64,000 bases of DNA from Culicoidibacter larvae (GCF_005771635.1 NZ_VBWP01000006.1:1-64000); one strand, 5' to 3'. Shown: positions 1 to 7,936, counted from the first letter of the stretch. Numbers and translations: made by a program. Notes: a model not told the origin generated them from the sequence alone.

Positions 1-117
1 TTGTATACTTGTTTTGGGACATAAATTTTCTTCCTTTCGATATTGTGAAATTTGTCCAAGTTTCGTGGGGCTGACCAAAACGCGTCAAATTTTAGACATA
101 CGTGAAAAAAATAAAAA

Positions 118-142
118 AAGACCGTTGCTAAACAACGGTCTT
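118..142 (-). terminator. Intrinsic terminator of FUSC gene
   Basis: A 10-bp stem (arms 118-127 and 133-142, loop CTAAA) is followed on the minus strand by a U-rich run. The stem overlaps the last codons and stop of the FUSC gene. Positions 1-117 hold nothing recognisable. Confidence 0.8.
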
Positions 143-1117
143 TTTATCTCTTATTTTTCTAACTAACATAAATATTTGCCCAAAGATAAAAGCAATAACA
201 ATACCGAGCAATACCCAGACGATTCTTTCTAATAAATACTGAGCAATCAACTTATCGTTGCTACCAGGGTACAACAAGAATGAAAAGGTCATAAAAGTAA
301 CGAAGAACGGTGTAATGTAAGCTGTGCTTTTATGAAAGCCGGCAAGCAATAAAATTGCTATCATAGCAAAAATACCTGTTCGGGTTATCTCCGGAATATA
401 GTAATAAGCCACCGAAATAATCACCATGCCAATAATAATTGAACCGGCCCGCCACAATGAACGGCTGACCTGTTTATTAAAATACGGTCGCATTACTAAT
501 CCGGTTGACCCAACAATCCATCCCGAATGATCCCAGAAAAAACTCAGCATTGTCGAAACTGCCATTGCCGCCCCTAAAGCAATACCATAAAGCTTAGCAT
601 CTTTTTCAGTCAGCATTATCGCCTGAGGTTGCTGAGCCACAACCTCACGTTCAGGAAATATAAGTGAAACACCAAAAGCAAAAACAGCATTTATTGCTAT
701 AACTATCATAAATGCCAACGCAGATTCAATAGTTGTCATACTTAAACCAATACCAATCACTGGAACAATAAAAGTCATAACGATAGGACTATTTCGTTTA
801 GCCGCAATTAAAGCCGCTGCAAAGGCCAGTAAGAAAATGAAAACGGCAGCACCAATTTCAGTCATATAAAATTTTATTATAGCGCCTATCAGTATACTGA
901 TTCCCATGAACAAACCAACAAGAACAATTGAAACTCGCTTTTTCCGTTTCGGTGCGACCCCAGCAATTGCTGCCGGAATTAAACTAATAATTGATAAAAG
1001 CGCCAATCGCTGCTCCTGAACCATAATCAGACTTATCGGAATCAACAATAAAACAGCAATAAATATTATATTTCGGCTGTCCCATTGAAACTCAGCCCTT
1101 ACTTTTTCCCAAAACAT
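128..1117 (-). CDS. FUSC-family integral membrane protein
   Basis: This is a protein of about 329 residues made of two blocks of roughly five hydrophobic segments, split by a polar stretch near the middle. The arrangement fits FUSC-type (fusaric acid resistance/aromatic exporter-like) membrane proteins. The C-terminal block ends with a LLERIVWVLLGIVIAFIFG helix, which resembles the end of FUSC_2 domains. A longer reading frame opens at a GTG (1135), but GGAGGAAA lies 5-12 bases before the ATG at 1117, so that ATG is preferred. The substrate cannot be told from sequence. It is transcribed alone and ends in a terminator that overlaps its stop codon. Family assignment is from overall topology and is moderately sure. 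Confidence 0.6.
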   Translation of the reverse strand: MFWEKVRAEFQWDSRNIIFIAVLLLIPISLIMVQEQRLALLSIISLIPAAIAGVAPKRKKRVSIVLVGLFMGISILIGAIIKFYMTEIGAAVFIFLLAFAAALIAAKRNSPIVMTFIVPVIGIGLSMTTIESALAFMIVIAINAVFAFGVSLIFPEREVVAQQPQAIMLTEKDAKLYGIALGAAMAVSTMLSFFWDHSGWIVGSTGLVMRPYFNKQVSRSLWRAGSIIIGMVIISVAYYYIPEITRTGIFAMIAILLLAGFHKSTAYITPFFVTFMTFSFLLYPGSNDKLIAQYLLERIVWVLLGIVIAFIFGQIFMLVRKIRDKKTVV

Positions 1118-1215
1118 ATCCGATTTCCTCCGCACATTTCATGATAAATACCATTATTTATCTTACCACATCAGAGCGACGCTTGCATAAAATATATTCA
1201 TAATTACGGCGTATT

Positions 1216-1740
1216 TTAAAAATAGCGGCGTACTTTTTTCATATACTGCCGATATTGCTCACCAAACTGTGCAATACACCACTGCTCTTCTGCCAAAATC
1301 AGCCAGTGACAAGAAAGCTGAAACACAAATAAAGCCACTAACAAAACTATCGACCCGGTTAATAACACACAACCCATAAAGTAAAGGAAATAACCCACAT
1401 ACATCGGATTACGGGAAAACCGATATAAACCATTGGTATTTAAACGTTGCTCATCTGGATGAGAAAAATTAATTGTCGATATCACTAAAATAACAATCCC
1501 TAAAAAATACACGAAGCCGCCGACATAAACAAAACTCGAGCTAAAATCAACACTCAAAAAAAGCGGAACGATAACCAACAACACGGTTGCAATCTGATAT
1601 AAATATAAGAAGTATTGCTTATCCTTGGGGAAAGGCGGATAAAGTGCCGCTCGTAAGAGCGCCGCTTTATCAAAAAAACGCGGCAAAACAAACCGAATCA
1701 GCAAGAGCGGAATCAGTAAAACAAAGCCATTAATTGTCAT
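1216..1740 (-). CDS. Isoprenylcysteine/phospholipid methyltransferase-family membrane protein
   Basis: This 174-residue protein has four to five hydrophobic segments. Its C-terminal core carries the ICMT/PEMT signature: NGLYRFSRNPMYVGYFL (about residues 103-119), then a paired Glu (AEEQ) and FGEQYRQYMKKVRRYF at the end. In this family these segments form the SAM-binding pocket at the membrane face. The bacterial substrate is usually unknown. Its ATG lies inside the last codons of the upstream acetyltransferase gene (11-base overlap), so the two are translationally coupled. The small size fits a bacterial methyltransferase-family protein rather than a eukaryotic Ste14. Confidence 0.8.
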   Translation of the reverse strand: MTINGFVLLIPLLLIRFVLPRFFDKAALLRAALYPPFPKDKQYFLYLYQIATVLLVIVPLFLSVDFSSSFVYVGGFVYFLGIVILVISTINFSHPDEQRLNTNGLYRFSRNPMYVGYFLYFMGCVLLTGSIVLLVALFVFQLSCHWLILAEEQWCIAQFGEQYRQYMKKVRRYF

Positions 1741-2137
1741 ATTCTTTGACTCGCTTCATACCAATTGAATCCGGTGAATTATAAAAGCCAAACTGTGCAT
1801 ATAATTGATCCGCCGGAACTGTTGCCAACAAGCTAACAAAAGCATCATTATCAAAATGACTCCGCAAATAATCATCAATATGCTGCATAATAACTTTACC
1901 CAGACCCTGCCCTTGATAATCCTTAGCCACCATAATATCAGAAACAACTAAAGTAATCGCACCATCACCAACAATACGGCCAAAACCAATAAGTTTACTA
2001 TCTTCATACAAACAAACACAAAACATCGTATTCGCTAAAGCAACCTCTACCTTATCAAGTTTCTTCTCACCCATACCACTATCAATACGTAACCAAATAT
2101 AATCTTGCGCTACCGGTTTCTCAAACTTTACTTCCAT
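1730..2137 (-). CDS. GNAT family N-acetyltransferase
   Basis: This 135-residue single-domain GNAT protein probably transfers acetyl from acetyl-CoA to an amine. Motif A, VAKDYQGQGLGKVIMQHID (about residues 69-87), supplies the Q/R-x-x-G-x-G/A pyrophosphate loop. The end (YAQFGFYNSPDSIGMKRV) is the usual GNAT C-terminal strand with YxxFGF. The start is set by GAGGAG 7 bases before the ATG. It is the first gene of a two-gene unit with the methyltransferase downstream. The promoter is at 2164-2192. The substrate is unknown. Confidence 0.85.
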   Translation of the reverse strand: MEVKFEKPVAQDYIWLRIDSGMGEKKLDKVEVALANTMFCVCLYEDSKLIGFGRIVGDGAITLVVSDIMVAKDYQGQGLGKVIMQHIDDYLRSHFDNDAFVSLLATVPADQLYAQFGFYNSPDSIGMKRVKEYDN

Positions 2138-2163
2138 ATGCTCACTCCTCTGCCATTGCTCAC

Positions 2164-2192
2164 ATTATAGCACTTTTATTTTTACCGAACAA
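2164..2192 (-). promoter_or_regulatory. Promoter of GNAT-methyltransferase pair
   Basis: Minus-strand TATAAT (2164-2169) lies 17 bases from TTGTTC (2187-2192), ahead of the GNAT gene that starts at 2137. Confidence 0.6.
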
Positions 2193-2195
2193 ATG

Positions 2196-2224
2196 AAAAG
2201 CCGGAGCGGCCCGCTCCGGCTTTT
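2196..2224 (-). terminator. GC-rich terminator hairpin of acetyltransferase gene
   Basis: The near-perfect inverted repeat has arms at 2196-2209 and 2211-2224 and lies just after the stop of the sugar O-acetyltransferase gene. The A/T flanks give a short U-tail on the minus strand. Confidence 0.75.
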
Positions 2225-2233
2225 CCAACTTCT

Positions 2234-2803
2234 CTACAAAGACTTAACCACTCTTGCCGGATTACCAACAGCAACACAATTATCTGCAATAGACTTTGTG
2301 ACCACTGCACCAGCACCAATCGTTACATTATTACCAATAGTAATCCCTGGTAAAACGACAACATTGCCGCCAATCCACACATTATCACCTATTACAATCG
2401 GTTTCGTTGTTGTAATATACCGCGTTTTTCCTCCATCCTCACCTATAATTCGCTCGCCAGCATGAAGCGGATGTTCAGCAGTATATAGTTGAACATGTGG
2501 TCCTAACAAGCAATTTGCTCCAATTGTAATTAAATTATCATCAATAAAAATACAATTATAATTAATAAATGTATTGGCGCCTATAGTTATATTATCGCCA
2601 TAATCACAGAAAAATGGTGACTCAATCCAAACATCAGCACCAACATCGGCAAACAATTCGTCCATAGCTTTTGTCTTTTCCTCAGCAATATCACTACCAT
2701 TAAATGTTCTCAATATGGCTCTTGCTTGATAATAGCGCCCAAGCAACTCCGGATCACGTGAATCATACGCCAAACCGGCTAACATCTTTTCCTTTTCAGT
2801 CAT
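2234..2803 (-). CDS. Maltose/galactoside-type sugar O-acetyltransferase
   Basis: This is a 189-residue left-handed beta-helix acetyltransferase of the Maa/LacA type. The N-terminal MTEKEKMLAGLAYDSRDPEL is the typical Mac domain (PF12464). It is followed by hexapeptide repeats (ITIGANTFINYN, ITIGANCLLGPHV, VIGDNVWIGGNVVVLPGITI). The catalytic His is in YTAEHPLHAGER. It likely acetylates a sugar or glycoside at O6 using acetyl-CoA. A frame opens eight codons earlier, but family starts and an AAAGGTG-like site favour the ATG at 2803. A second member of the same family lies at 47442-47999 with nearly the same first eleven residues. It is monocistronic. Confidence 0.88.
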   Translation of the reverse strand: MTEKEKMLAGLAYDSRDPELLGRYYQARAILRTFNGSDIAEEKTKAMDELFADVGADVWIESPFFCDYGDNITIGANTFINYNCIFIDDNLITIGANCLLGPHVQLYTAEHPLHAGERIIGEDGGKTRYITTTKPIVIGDNVWIGGNVVVLPGITIGNNVTIGAGAVVTKSIADNCVAVGNPARVVKSL

Positions 2804-2868
2804 ATATCCGCACACCTTTCTAGTCATCTCATTTAATCATATCACGATACTATCTTTAAGTCTAAAAT

Positions 2869-2897
2869 AAAAAGGCAGCCTCGTTGGCTGCCTTTTT
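2869..2897 (-). terminator. Terminator of marR-OCD-dehydratase operon
   Basis: Arms at 2869-2880 and 2886-2897 form a 12-bp stem with a 5-base loop and flanking A/T runs. It lies right after the dehydratase stop. Confidence 0.85.
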
Positions 2898-2914
2898 ATC
2901 AATTTTCTCCCAAA

Positions 2915-3880
2915 CTAATATTTAGCCAGAATTTCCCTAATAACATCGCCATCTATATTGCCACCGGAAATAATCAGGGCAATATTTTTCCCGCCAACAC
3001 GTTCACGGAAATCCTGGACTGCTGCAATCGTCGTGCAACTGCCGGCTTCAGCCACAAATTTTTCCTCAGTAATCATAAATGCTACAGCTTTAGCTATTGA
3101 TGCTTCTGGAACAACGATAATATCACTAACATAGTCTTTAAGCATCGTATAACTCAATATCCCTACGCCACCAACTAATGAATCACAATAGCTTTCTTCA
3201 TTCGGATAGGCATCATAAAAAACATTATCTTCATACGACTTCACCATCGCCGGGCATGCCTCAGTCTGCACACCAATAATTCTAATGTCAGGATTAATCG
3301 CTTTTGCCGCAACGGCAATACCAGTAATCATCCCGCCACCGCCGATTGGCACGACAATGGTATCAATTTCCGGATTTTGATCCAAAATCTCAATTGCCAT
3401 CGTGCCCTGACCGGCATAAATCTTAGGATCATCATAGTAAGAATCAATAAACACCATGTCTTTATCTTTAATATACTCATGCCCAAGAGCATGGGCTTCA
3501 TCATAGTTTTTTCCGAGTTGCACAACGCTGGCACCAAAATATTTTATCTTGTCCACTTTACTCTTAGGTGTTGTAGTCGGGACAATAACTACTGCTTTTT
3601 CGATGCCCAACAGCGATGCCGCATAGCTCACCGAGCTACCATGATTTCCTGATGAAATAGTAGCAACACCTTTTGCCTTTTCTTCATCAGTGAGAGTTAA
3701 CATTTTATTGAGTGCCCCGCGTACTTTAAAACTCTTTACTTTTTGCAAAGATTCCAGTTTAAAAAAATATCTCTGCTGTTCATTACCTAAATAATAAGAT
3801 TCAATCAAAGGTGTTGTCGGTAAATATGGATGAATTCTATCATAAGCCTCTTTTACGTCTTGATAAGTAAATTTTTCCAT
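2915..3880 (-). CDS. PLP-dependent threonine/serine dehydratase-family enzyme
   Basis: This 321-residue fold-type II PLP enzyme has the family's pieces in order: the Schiff-base lysine K52 in SFKVRGA, the phosphate/substrate loop SSGNHG, the PLP-phosphate loop GGGGM, and a C-terminal SGGN. Such enzymes deaminate threonine, serine or 3-hydroxyaspartate to a keto acid plus ammonia. No C-terminal ACT domain is present, so it is a catabolic rather than an isoleucine-feedback type. It is the third gene of a tight operon (18 bases after the cyclodeaminase-like gene, AAAGGAG before its ATG). The pairing with an ornithine cyclodeaminase-like protein also recalls EutB/EutC of ectoine breakdown and hydroxyaspartate pathways. 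The exact substrate is open. Confidence 0.85.
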   Translation of the reverse strand: MEKFTYQDVKEAYDRIHPYLPTTPLIESYYLGNEQQRYFFKLESLQKVKSFKVRGALNKMLTLTDEEKAKGVATISSGNHGSSVSYAASLLGIEKAVVIVPTTTPKSKVDKIKYFGASVVQLGKNYDEAHALGHEYIKDKDMVFIDSYYDDPKIYAGQGTMAIEILDQNPEIDTIVVPIGGGGMITGIAVAAKAINPDIRIIGVQTEACPAMVKSYEDNVFYDAYPNEESYCDSLVGGVGILSYTMLKDYVSDIIVVPEASIAKAVAFMITEEKFVAEAGSCTTIAAVQDFRERVGGKNIALIISGGNIDGDVIREILAKY

Positions 3881-3898
3881 AATCGCTTCTCCTTTAGT

Positions 3899-4900
3899 TT
3901 AAATTTGCAGTGTAACAACATCGCTGTCTTTAGCAGTTTCAATGGCAAGCTTTGCTGTTGCCAAGTCCATAATTGCCATTCCGGTCGCATCAAAAATTGT
4001 CACTTTCGCTTTGACTCTCGGCTTTTTAGCTCCGGTGATTAGCTCACCAATTTCTCCGGCAACATCATCAAGTTTTATTATATCTTGCTTTAGTGCCGTT
4101 TCCATTTCGCCAACCTCAGCAGCATGATGTAAATCATCAGTATAAATAAGGGCATCTGCAAAAATCTCAGCATCAATTTCCTGTTTCCCGCTCATATCCG
4201 CGCCCATACATGAAAAGTGAGTACCCGGACTTACCCATTCTGCTTTAATTATTGGTTCTTTCGAAGGGGTAATCGTGATAATTAACTTATTTGCTTTGAC
4301 TGCTGCTTCAAGATTAGTGACCACTTCAAATGTTCTCGTCGCACAGCTGACTCCCATTATCTCACACTGCCGTGGTAGATCAGCTATTGCTTCAATAACT
4401 TTATCCCGATCTTTATCATATATCGCAACATTTGTTAAATCCGGGAAAGCCGTTAACAAAGCAGCAACCTGAAACCGCAACTGATTTCCGGCGCCAATAA
4501 TCAAGGCACTGGCAACGCTCGGCTCTGCAAGATACTTAGCACCGATTGCCGCTGCCGCACCAGTTCGCATCCCGGTAATGTATGCAGCAGTGGTAATCCC
4601 AACCGGAAACCCGGTCGTAGCATCAAACACACATATTAAACCGGTTAAGGTTGGTAACCCCAGCTTGGCATTATCACCAAACCAAGTCACGGTTTTATGA
4701 CCAAAAATCTGCTCACTTTCTAAAAGACCTGACTTAATATCCATATCTGCTTTTCCAGGAACAAAATCATAAAAAATAGTATCCCATACTACCGAATGAT
4801 TTTGACTTTTGGCAACATATACTTTTTCAATCGTTTCAACAACAGCGGTCATTTTCAAAGTTGCTGCCAATGTTTCTTCATTTAAAAATGTGAACTCCAT
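3899..4900 (-). CDS. Ornithine cyclodeaminase/mu-crystallin family protein
   Basis: This 333-residue NAD(P)-binding protein of the OCD/mu-crystallin family has MRTGAAAAIGAKYLA ahead of the Rossmann fold, the dinucleotide loop IIGAGNQ, then GADMSGKQEID and the C-terminal DATGMAIMDLATA. Members include ornithine cyclodeaminase, alanine dehydrogenase, ketimine reductase and EutC. Sequence alone does not choose among them. The classical OCD motif GAGxQ is kept, with N before the Q. It lies 16 bases after the MarR gene and 18 before the dehydratase, so all three are probably co-transcribed. A role in degrading or racemising an amino acid whose keto product comes from the dehydratase is inference. 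Confidence 0.85.
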   Translation of the reverse strand: MEFTFLNEETLAATLKMTAVVETIEKVYVAKSQNHSVVWDTIFYDFVPGKADMDIKSGLLESEQIFGHKTVTWFGDNAKLGLPTLTGLICVFDATTGFPVGITTAAYITGMRTGAAAAIGAKYLAEPSVASALIIGAGNQLRFQVAALLTAFPDLTNVAIYDKDRDKVIEAIADLPRQCEIMGVSCATRTFEVVTNLEAAVKANKLIITITPSKEPIIKAEWVSPGTHFSCMGADMSGKQEIDAEIFADALIYTDDLHHAAEVGEMETALKQDIIKLDDVAGEIGELITGAKKPRVKAKVTIFDATGMAIMDLATAKLAIETAKDSDVVTLQI

Positions 4901-4916
4901 ATAATTCCCAACTTTC

Positions 4917-5369
4917 TCAATAAGTTCTTTTGTTACCTTTCATAACATATTCCCAATCCTTAGTTACATTCTCGCTTACCTTATTCAGTAAACAAAGTAA
5001 TGACCCAACCTCTTCCTGAGATAATCCAGCTAAAGCATTTGCCTCTGAATGCTTTTCTTCACGCTGCAAATAATCATACACCACCTTACCCTTCTCAGTA
5101 ACAAACAACTTTCGGATTTTCTTATTAGCGGTATCCACTTCTTTTGTTACCAGACCATCCTCAACTAACTTTTTCACTGACTTAGCAACTGCAGAACGCT
5201 CCACCCGAATTAACTCTGAAAGCGTATCATTGATAATACCAGGATTTTCATAAATTCTGCTCAAATACAAATATTGCCCCTTATTCAAATGAATCTCCTT
5301 AAACTCAACATTGCTTATTCCTGCCAGCGCCCGGGCAACAACACCAATTTCCCTAAGAATCTCCGACAT
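4917..5369 (-). CDS. MarR-family transcriptional regulator
   Basis: This 150-residue winged-helix protein has helices flanking a recognition region (NDTLSELIRVERSAVAKSVKKLVEDGLVTKEV) and a wing (DTANKKIRKLFVTEKGKVVYDYL) typical of MarR. A GTG opens the frame at 5375, but AAAGGAGG six bases before the ATG at 5369 sets the start there. It is the first gene of the operon with the cyclodeaminase-like and dehydratase genes and probably controls its own promoter at 5393-5421. The ligand is unknown and is presumably an amino acid or aromatic metabolite. Confidence 0.88.
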   Translation of the reverse strand: MSEILREIGVVARALAGISNVEFKEIHLNKGQYLYLSRIYENPGIINDTLSELIRVERSAVAKSVKKLVEDGLVTKEVDTANKKIRKLFVTEKGKVVYDYLQREEKHSEANALAGLSQEEVGSLLCLLNKVSENVTKDWEYVMKGNKRTY

Positions 5370-5392
5370 AAACACCCTCCTTTTATAATTCT

Positions 5393-5421
5393 ATACTATC
5401 TGCATTTTGTTGAAAAGTCAA
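5393..5421 (-). promoter_or_regulatory. Promoter of marR-OCD-dehydratase operon
   Basis: Minus-strand TTGACT (5416-5421) is followed 17 bases on by TAGTAT (5393-5398), upstream of the marR ATG at 5369. The adjacent TTGACTTTTCAA is symmetric and could be an operator. Confidence 0.5.
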
Positions 5422-5461
5422 TAATATTTTTGTTGTTCCCACTTTAAGGAAAAAAATAAAA

Positions 5462-5486
5462 AACCCAATAGCTAAACTGTTGGGTT
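5462..5486 (-). terminator. Terminator of GNAT gene
   Basis: Arms at 5462-5471 and 5477-5486 (one G-U pair) with loop CTAAA are followed by a long U-rich tail on the minus strand. Confidence 0.85.
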
Positions 5487-5487
5487 T

Positions 5488-6033
5488 TTATCCTTCCTCA
5501 ATAACATATTCCAACTGACAATCAAAAGGCTCGGCCTCAACATGCTGGCGATTGTATTCTGCTGCTTCAACACAACCCATCGCTTTATAGAACGCCTGGG
5601 TCTCAACCGCAGAATGAGCCGAAATATACAACTTTGCAGCGCCCTGCACCTTCGCCCATGCCGCCGCCATAGCAAACAGCCGGCGGCCGACTCCATAACC
5701 GCGCATATCTTCGGAGACATGCAGACTAGTCAAATCGCGATACTCGCGCTTTGATCCCAAGGGGTTTGCCTCTATCGAAGCAAACCCCTTAAGCACGCCA
5801 TCAGCAAAAGCACCGTAAACCATACCTCCGGTCAGCAACGTATTTTTCAGATGTTCAACCAACACCCGATAATCATTCGAATTCCAGTCATCAACAAACA
5901 CAACCGGCATAACCTGCCACCTGCCCTCAACTTTGCGCCACGCTGCTTCTACCTGCTGATGGCGGATAAAGTTAGAAAATAATGTTGTAGTCATATGTTC
6001 GCTATCCAATTGCTTATACTCAATCACTGCCAA
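5488..6033 (-). CDS. GNAT family N-acetyltransferase
   Basis: This is a GNAT acetyltransferase of about 181 residues. The acetyl-CoA loop is SEDMRGYGVGRRLFAMAAAWA (R-G-Y-G-V-G-R), preceded by the LTSLHVS strand and followed by LYISAHSAVETQAFYKAMGC, the conserved C-terminal tyrosine region. There is no ATG at the 5' end. The choices are TTG (6033, AAGGAG 4 bases away) and GTG two codons later (10 bases away), so the start is uncertain by two residues. Its promoter (6057-6085) resembles that of the other GNAT gene at 2164-2192. The substrate is unknown. Confidence 0.85.
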   Translation of the reverse strand: MAVIEYKQLDSEHMTTTLFSNFIRHQQVEAAWRKVEGRWQVMPVVFVDDWNSNDYRVLVEHLKNTLLTGGMVYGAFADGVLKGFASIEANPLGSKREYRDLTSLHVSEDMRGYGVGRRLFAMAAAWAKVQGAAKLYISAHSAVETQAFYKAMGCVEAAEYNRQHVEAEPFDCQLEYVIEEG

Positions 6034-6056
6034 CTCACTCCTTGCCTGCTATCCAT

Positions 6057-6085
6057 ATTATAGCAGTTTTATTTTTCGGGACAAA
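6057..6085 (-). promoter_or_regulatory. Promoter of GNAT gene
   Basis: Minus-strand TTTGTC (6080-6085), a 17-base spacer, then TATAAT (6057-6062). The spacer closely matches that of the promoter at 2164-2192. Confidence 0.55.
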
Positions 6086-6091
6086 TTAAAA

Positions 6092-6120
6092 ACCTGCCGG
6101 GCGCTCGCCGCCCGGCAGGT
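6092..6120 (-). terminator. GC-rich terminator of lipoprotein gene
   Basis: A 12-bp stem (6092-6103 with 6109-6120) is followed on the minus strand by TTTTTAA. It is preceded by the AAAGCTGAAACC box that also recurs before other terminators here. Confidence 0.85.
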
Positions 6121-6128
6121 TTCAGCTT

Positions 6129-6566
6129 TTATTCATAACTCAACTTACAGGTATATGTTGTTTCCGGGTTGCTTATTAAGTCATTAATATATTTATCTGG
6201 ATCTATGGTTTTTCTTAAAATATAAATCCAATGGATCTCATTGTTGTATACGTATACATATGCAGCCTCGTTTGCTACATTATTGCTAATATCTTCATTT
6301 AGCTTCTTTTCCAACTGCTCATCTGTTAATTCCGCATCTGGCGATTTACTTTTATCAGAAATTGATTCAACTCTGATTGACAAAACCTCATTGTATTCAT
6401 TTCCATAACCTTTTACATTCACATTGGTTTCTTTGTTAATACATTCCAAAATTTCATAATCACCAACAATACCTTTTTCAGTCTCGATTCTTAATGGTAA
6501 GCTATACTCTTGGGAACATCCAAATAAGAAGCAACTAACCAATAGTACCATTAATATTTTTTTCAC
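6129..6566 (-). CDS. Small lipoprotein of unknown function
   Basis: This is a secreted lipoprotein of about 145 residues. It has a basic start, a hydrophobic stretch and the lipobox FLFGC, so the mature protein begins at that Cys and is anchored to the outer face of the membrane. The rest is polar with no recognised domain. A stretch of KLNEDISNNVANEAAYVYVYNNE followed by a short beta-rich end is visible. A GTG opens the frame at 6575, but AGGGGT seven bases before the GTG at 6566 (VKKILMV) favours the later start. It is a single gene with its own terminator. Confidence 0.65.
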   Translation of the reverse strand: MKKILMVLLVSCFLFGCSQEYSLPLRIETEKGIVGDYEILECINKETNVNVKGYGNEYNEVLSIRVESISDKSKSPDAELTDEQLEKKLNEDISNNVANEAAYVYVYNNEIHWIYILRKTIDPDKYINDLISNPETTYTCKLSYE

Positions 6567-6679
6567 TATATACACCCCTAAACACAGATAATAGTATGCC
6601 GTTTTTCACGAGCAATGAACCCTGTTCAAACAGACTTAGTCTCTTGATTTCTGTTCAATCATTACTTCACCTATTTAAA

Positions 6680-6728
6680 AACTGCACCGCCTTCCTTTAG
6701 AGTAAACCTAAATGGAGACGGTGCAGTT
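6680..6728 (-). terminator. Terminator of lipoprotein gene 6748-7575
   Basis: A long interrupted hairpin has outer arms at 6680-6689 and 6719-6728 that extend through imperfect pairing to a 7-base loop. The U-tail is modest. It follows the lipoprotein stop and an AAAGCTGAAACC box. Confidence 0.6.
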
Positions 6729-6747
6729 AATCGGCTGGTTTCAGCTT

Positions 6748-7575
6748 TTATTCAACAGGAAGTTCCTGAGAAAAGACAACATTGAAATCATCATCATATA
6801 CAGTAATTTCCAGCGGACCTTCACCTTCAGCAGTAAATGAGTTATAGCCATAGATTTTCTGACCTTCTTTCACAAATCCGGTCATGCTGAAATTCTCTGC
6901 ATTTGAGGGATGCTCAATATCAGCAAACATTGCAAAGGTGTTATTTAACTCATTATCACCTCTAAAAAGATAGAATACTGAATCTAATCTTCCGCTTGCC
7001 ATTGAACCACTTTTGTTATCTACATAATAGTAAACATAAATATAACCTTCGTTTTCATACATGGTATTGTCAGCGTATACTGCTTTATCGAATGTATAAG
7101 TAATATTATCTTCAGTTGTATATGAACCGCTAGCAACATTTTCTGCTCCGGTTGGCTCATTTAAAACAATTGATTCACCAAGAATATTCAGAGCTTCTTC
7201 TGTTGTTCCCTCTTCAGTCCAATATAAGTAACCGTCAACTTTTCCAGTTACACTAATAATATCACCCGATTTTGTTGGTACAGTAATGTCAGTAACATCA
7301 ACATAAATCGGTTTATCAGGATTACGAGCAATCATAACATCAATATATGTTTTTGGTACATTATCAACCGTCGTTTCATAAGGATCACTAATCATAAACG
7401 CAGTAAAGGTTACTGTCTCATCCTGACTCAAAGCGCTTGAGCTTGCTGGCGATGACGCCATACTAGAAAGCGCACTATAATCAACACTTCCGCCACCCAA
7501 CAAATCAGATGAACATGCAGTTAATCCTAATAATAAAAAACCAGCTAAAAATATAGCCTTAAACTTCTTCAACAT
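6748..7575 (-). CDS. Lipoprotein of unknown function
   Basis: This 275-residue exported lipoprotein has the signal MLKKFKAIFLAGFLLLGLTAC with lipobox LTAC (Cys21). A Ser/Ala-rich linker follows (about residues 23-50), then a first domain with an OB-like pattern (TYIDVMIARNPDKPIYVDVTD ... GDIISVTGKVDGYLYW). A C-terminal beta-sandwich-like part of alternating hydrophobic and aromatic strands follows (YIYVYYYVDNKSG ... FVKEGQKIYGYNSF), similar in feel to DUF4352-type domains but not firmly assignable. It is a single gene between a hairpin terminator and the rpmF terminators. Function is unknown. Confidence 0.7.
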   Translation of the reverse strand: MLKKFKAIFLAGFLLLGLTACSSDLLGGGSVDYSALSSMASSPASSSALSQDETVTFTAFMISDPYETTVDNVPKTYIDVMIARNPDKPIYVDVTDITVPTKSGDIISVTGKVDGYLYWTEEGTTEEALNILGESIVLNEPTGAENVASGSYTTEDNITYTFDKAVYADNTMYENEGYIYVYYYVDNKSGSMASGRLDSVFYLFRGDNELNNTFAMFADIEHPSNAENFSMTGFVKEGQKIYGYNSFTAEGEGPLEITVYDDDFNVVFSQELPVE

Positions 7576-7664
7576 TTTAACACTCCTTCGTGATTATTAT
7601 ATCATAAGCTAATTAGGAAAATCAGTGAATATTTTATGAACATTATGTAAATAAAGATAAAAAA

Positions 7665-7699
7665 TTACCAGTGGGCTCACATTGAAAGCTTACTGGTAA
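7665..7699 (-). terminator. Second terminator downstream of rpmF
   Basis: Arms TTACCAGT (7665-7672) and ACTGGTAA (7692-7699) extend inward through G-U pairs. On the minus strand it is followed by TTTTTTATC. It stands in tandem with the hairpin at 7724-7750. Confidence 0.6.
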
Positions 7700-7723
7700 G
7701 TCAAATTTTCTTCAAAATAAAAA

Positions 7724-7750
7724 AACACCGATCAACGTTTCATCGGCGTT
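7724..7750 (-). terminator. Terminator of yceD-rpmF
   Basis: Arms at 7724-7732 and 7742-7750 (one G-U pair on the minus strand) are followed by a run of seven U. Confidence 0.85.
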
Positions 7751-7756
7751 CCTTCA

Positions 7757-7936
7757 TTATTCCGCAACAGTAACTACTGCACGTCCTTTATAATAACCAC
7801 AAGCACGGCAAGCACGGTGTGAAAGTTTCATTTCACCACAGTTTGGGCAAGTTGTCATTCCTGGCACTGCTAATTTGAAGTGCGTACGACGTTTTCTTTT
7901 TACTGCTTTCGAGGTTCTTCTAAATGGTACTGCCAT
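7757..7936 (-). CDS. rpmF: 50S ribosomal protein L32
   Basis: This is a 59-residue L32 of the large ribosomal subunit. The start [20 protein letters not shown] is the family hallmark. Four cysteines (C30, C33, C43, C46: CPNC ... CRAC) form the zinc ribbon, so this is the zinc-binding form. The frame stays open 35 codons further upstream, but AAGGAGGT before the ATG at 7936 fixes the start. It lies 31 bases after yceD, the standard order in Bacillota, and is followed by two terminators in tandem. Confidence 0.97.
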   Translation of the reverse strand: MAVPFRRTSKAVKRKRRTHFKLAVPGMTTCPNCGEMKLSHRACRACGYYKGRAVVTVAE

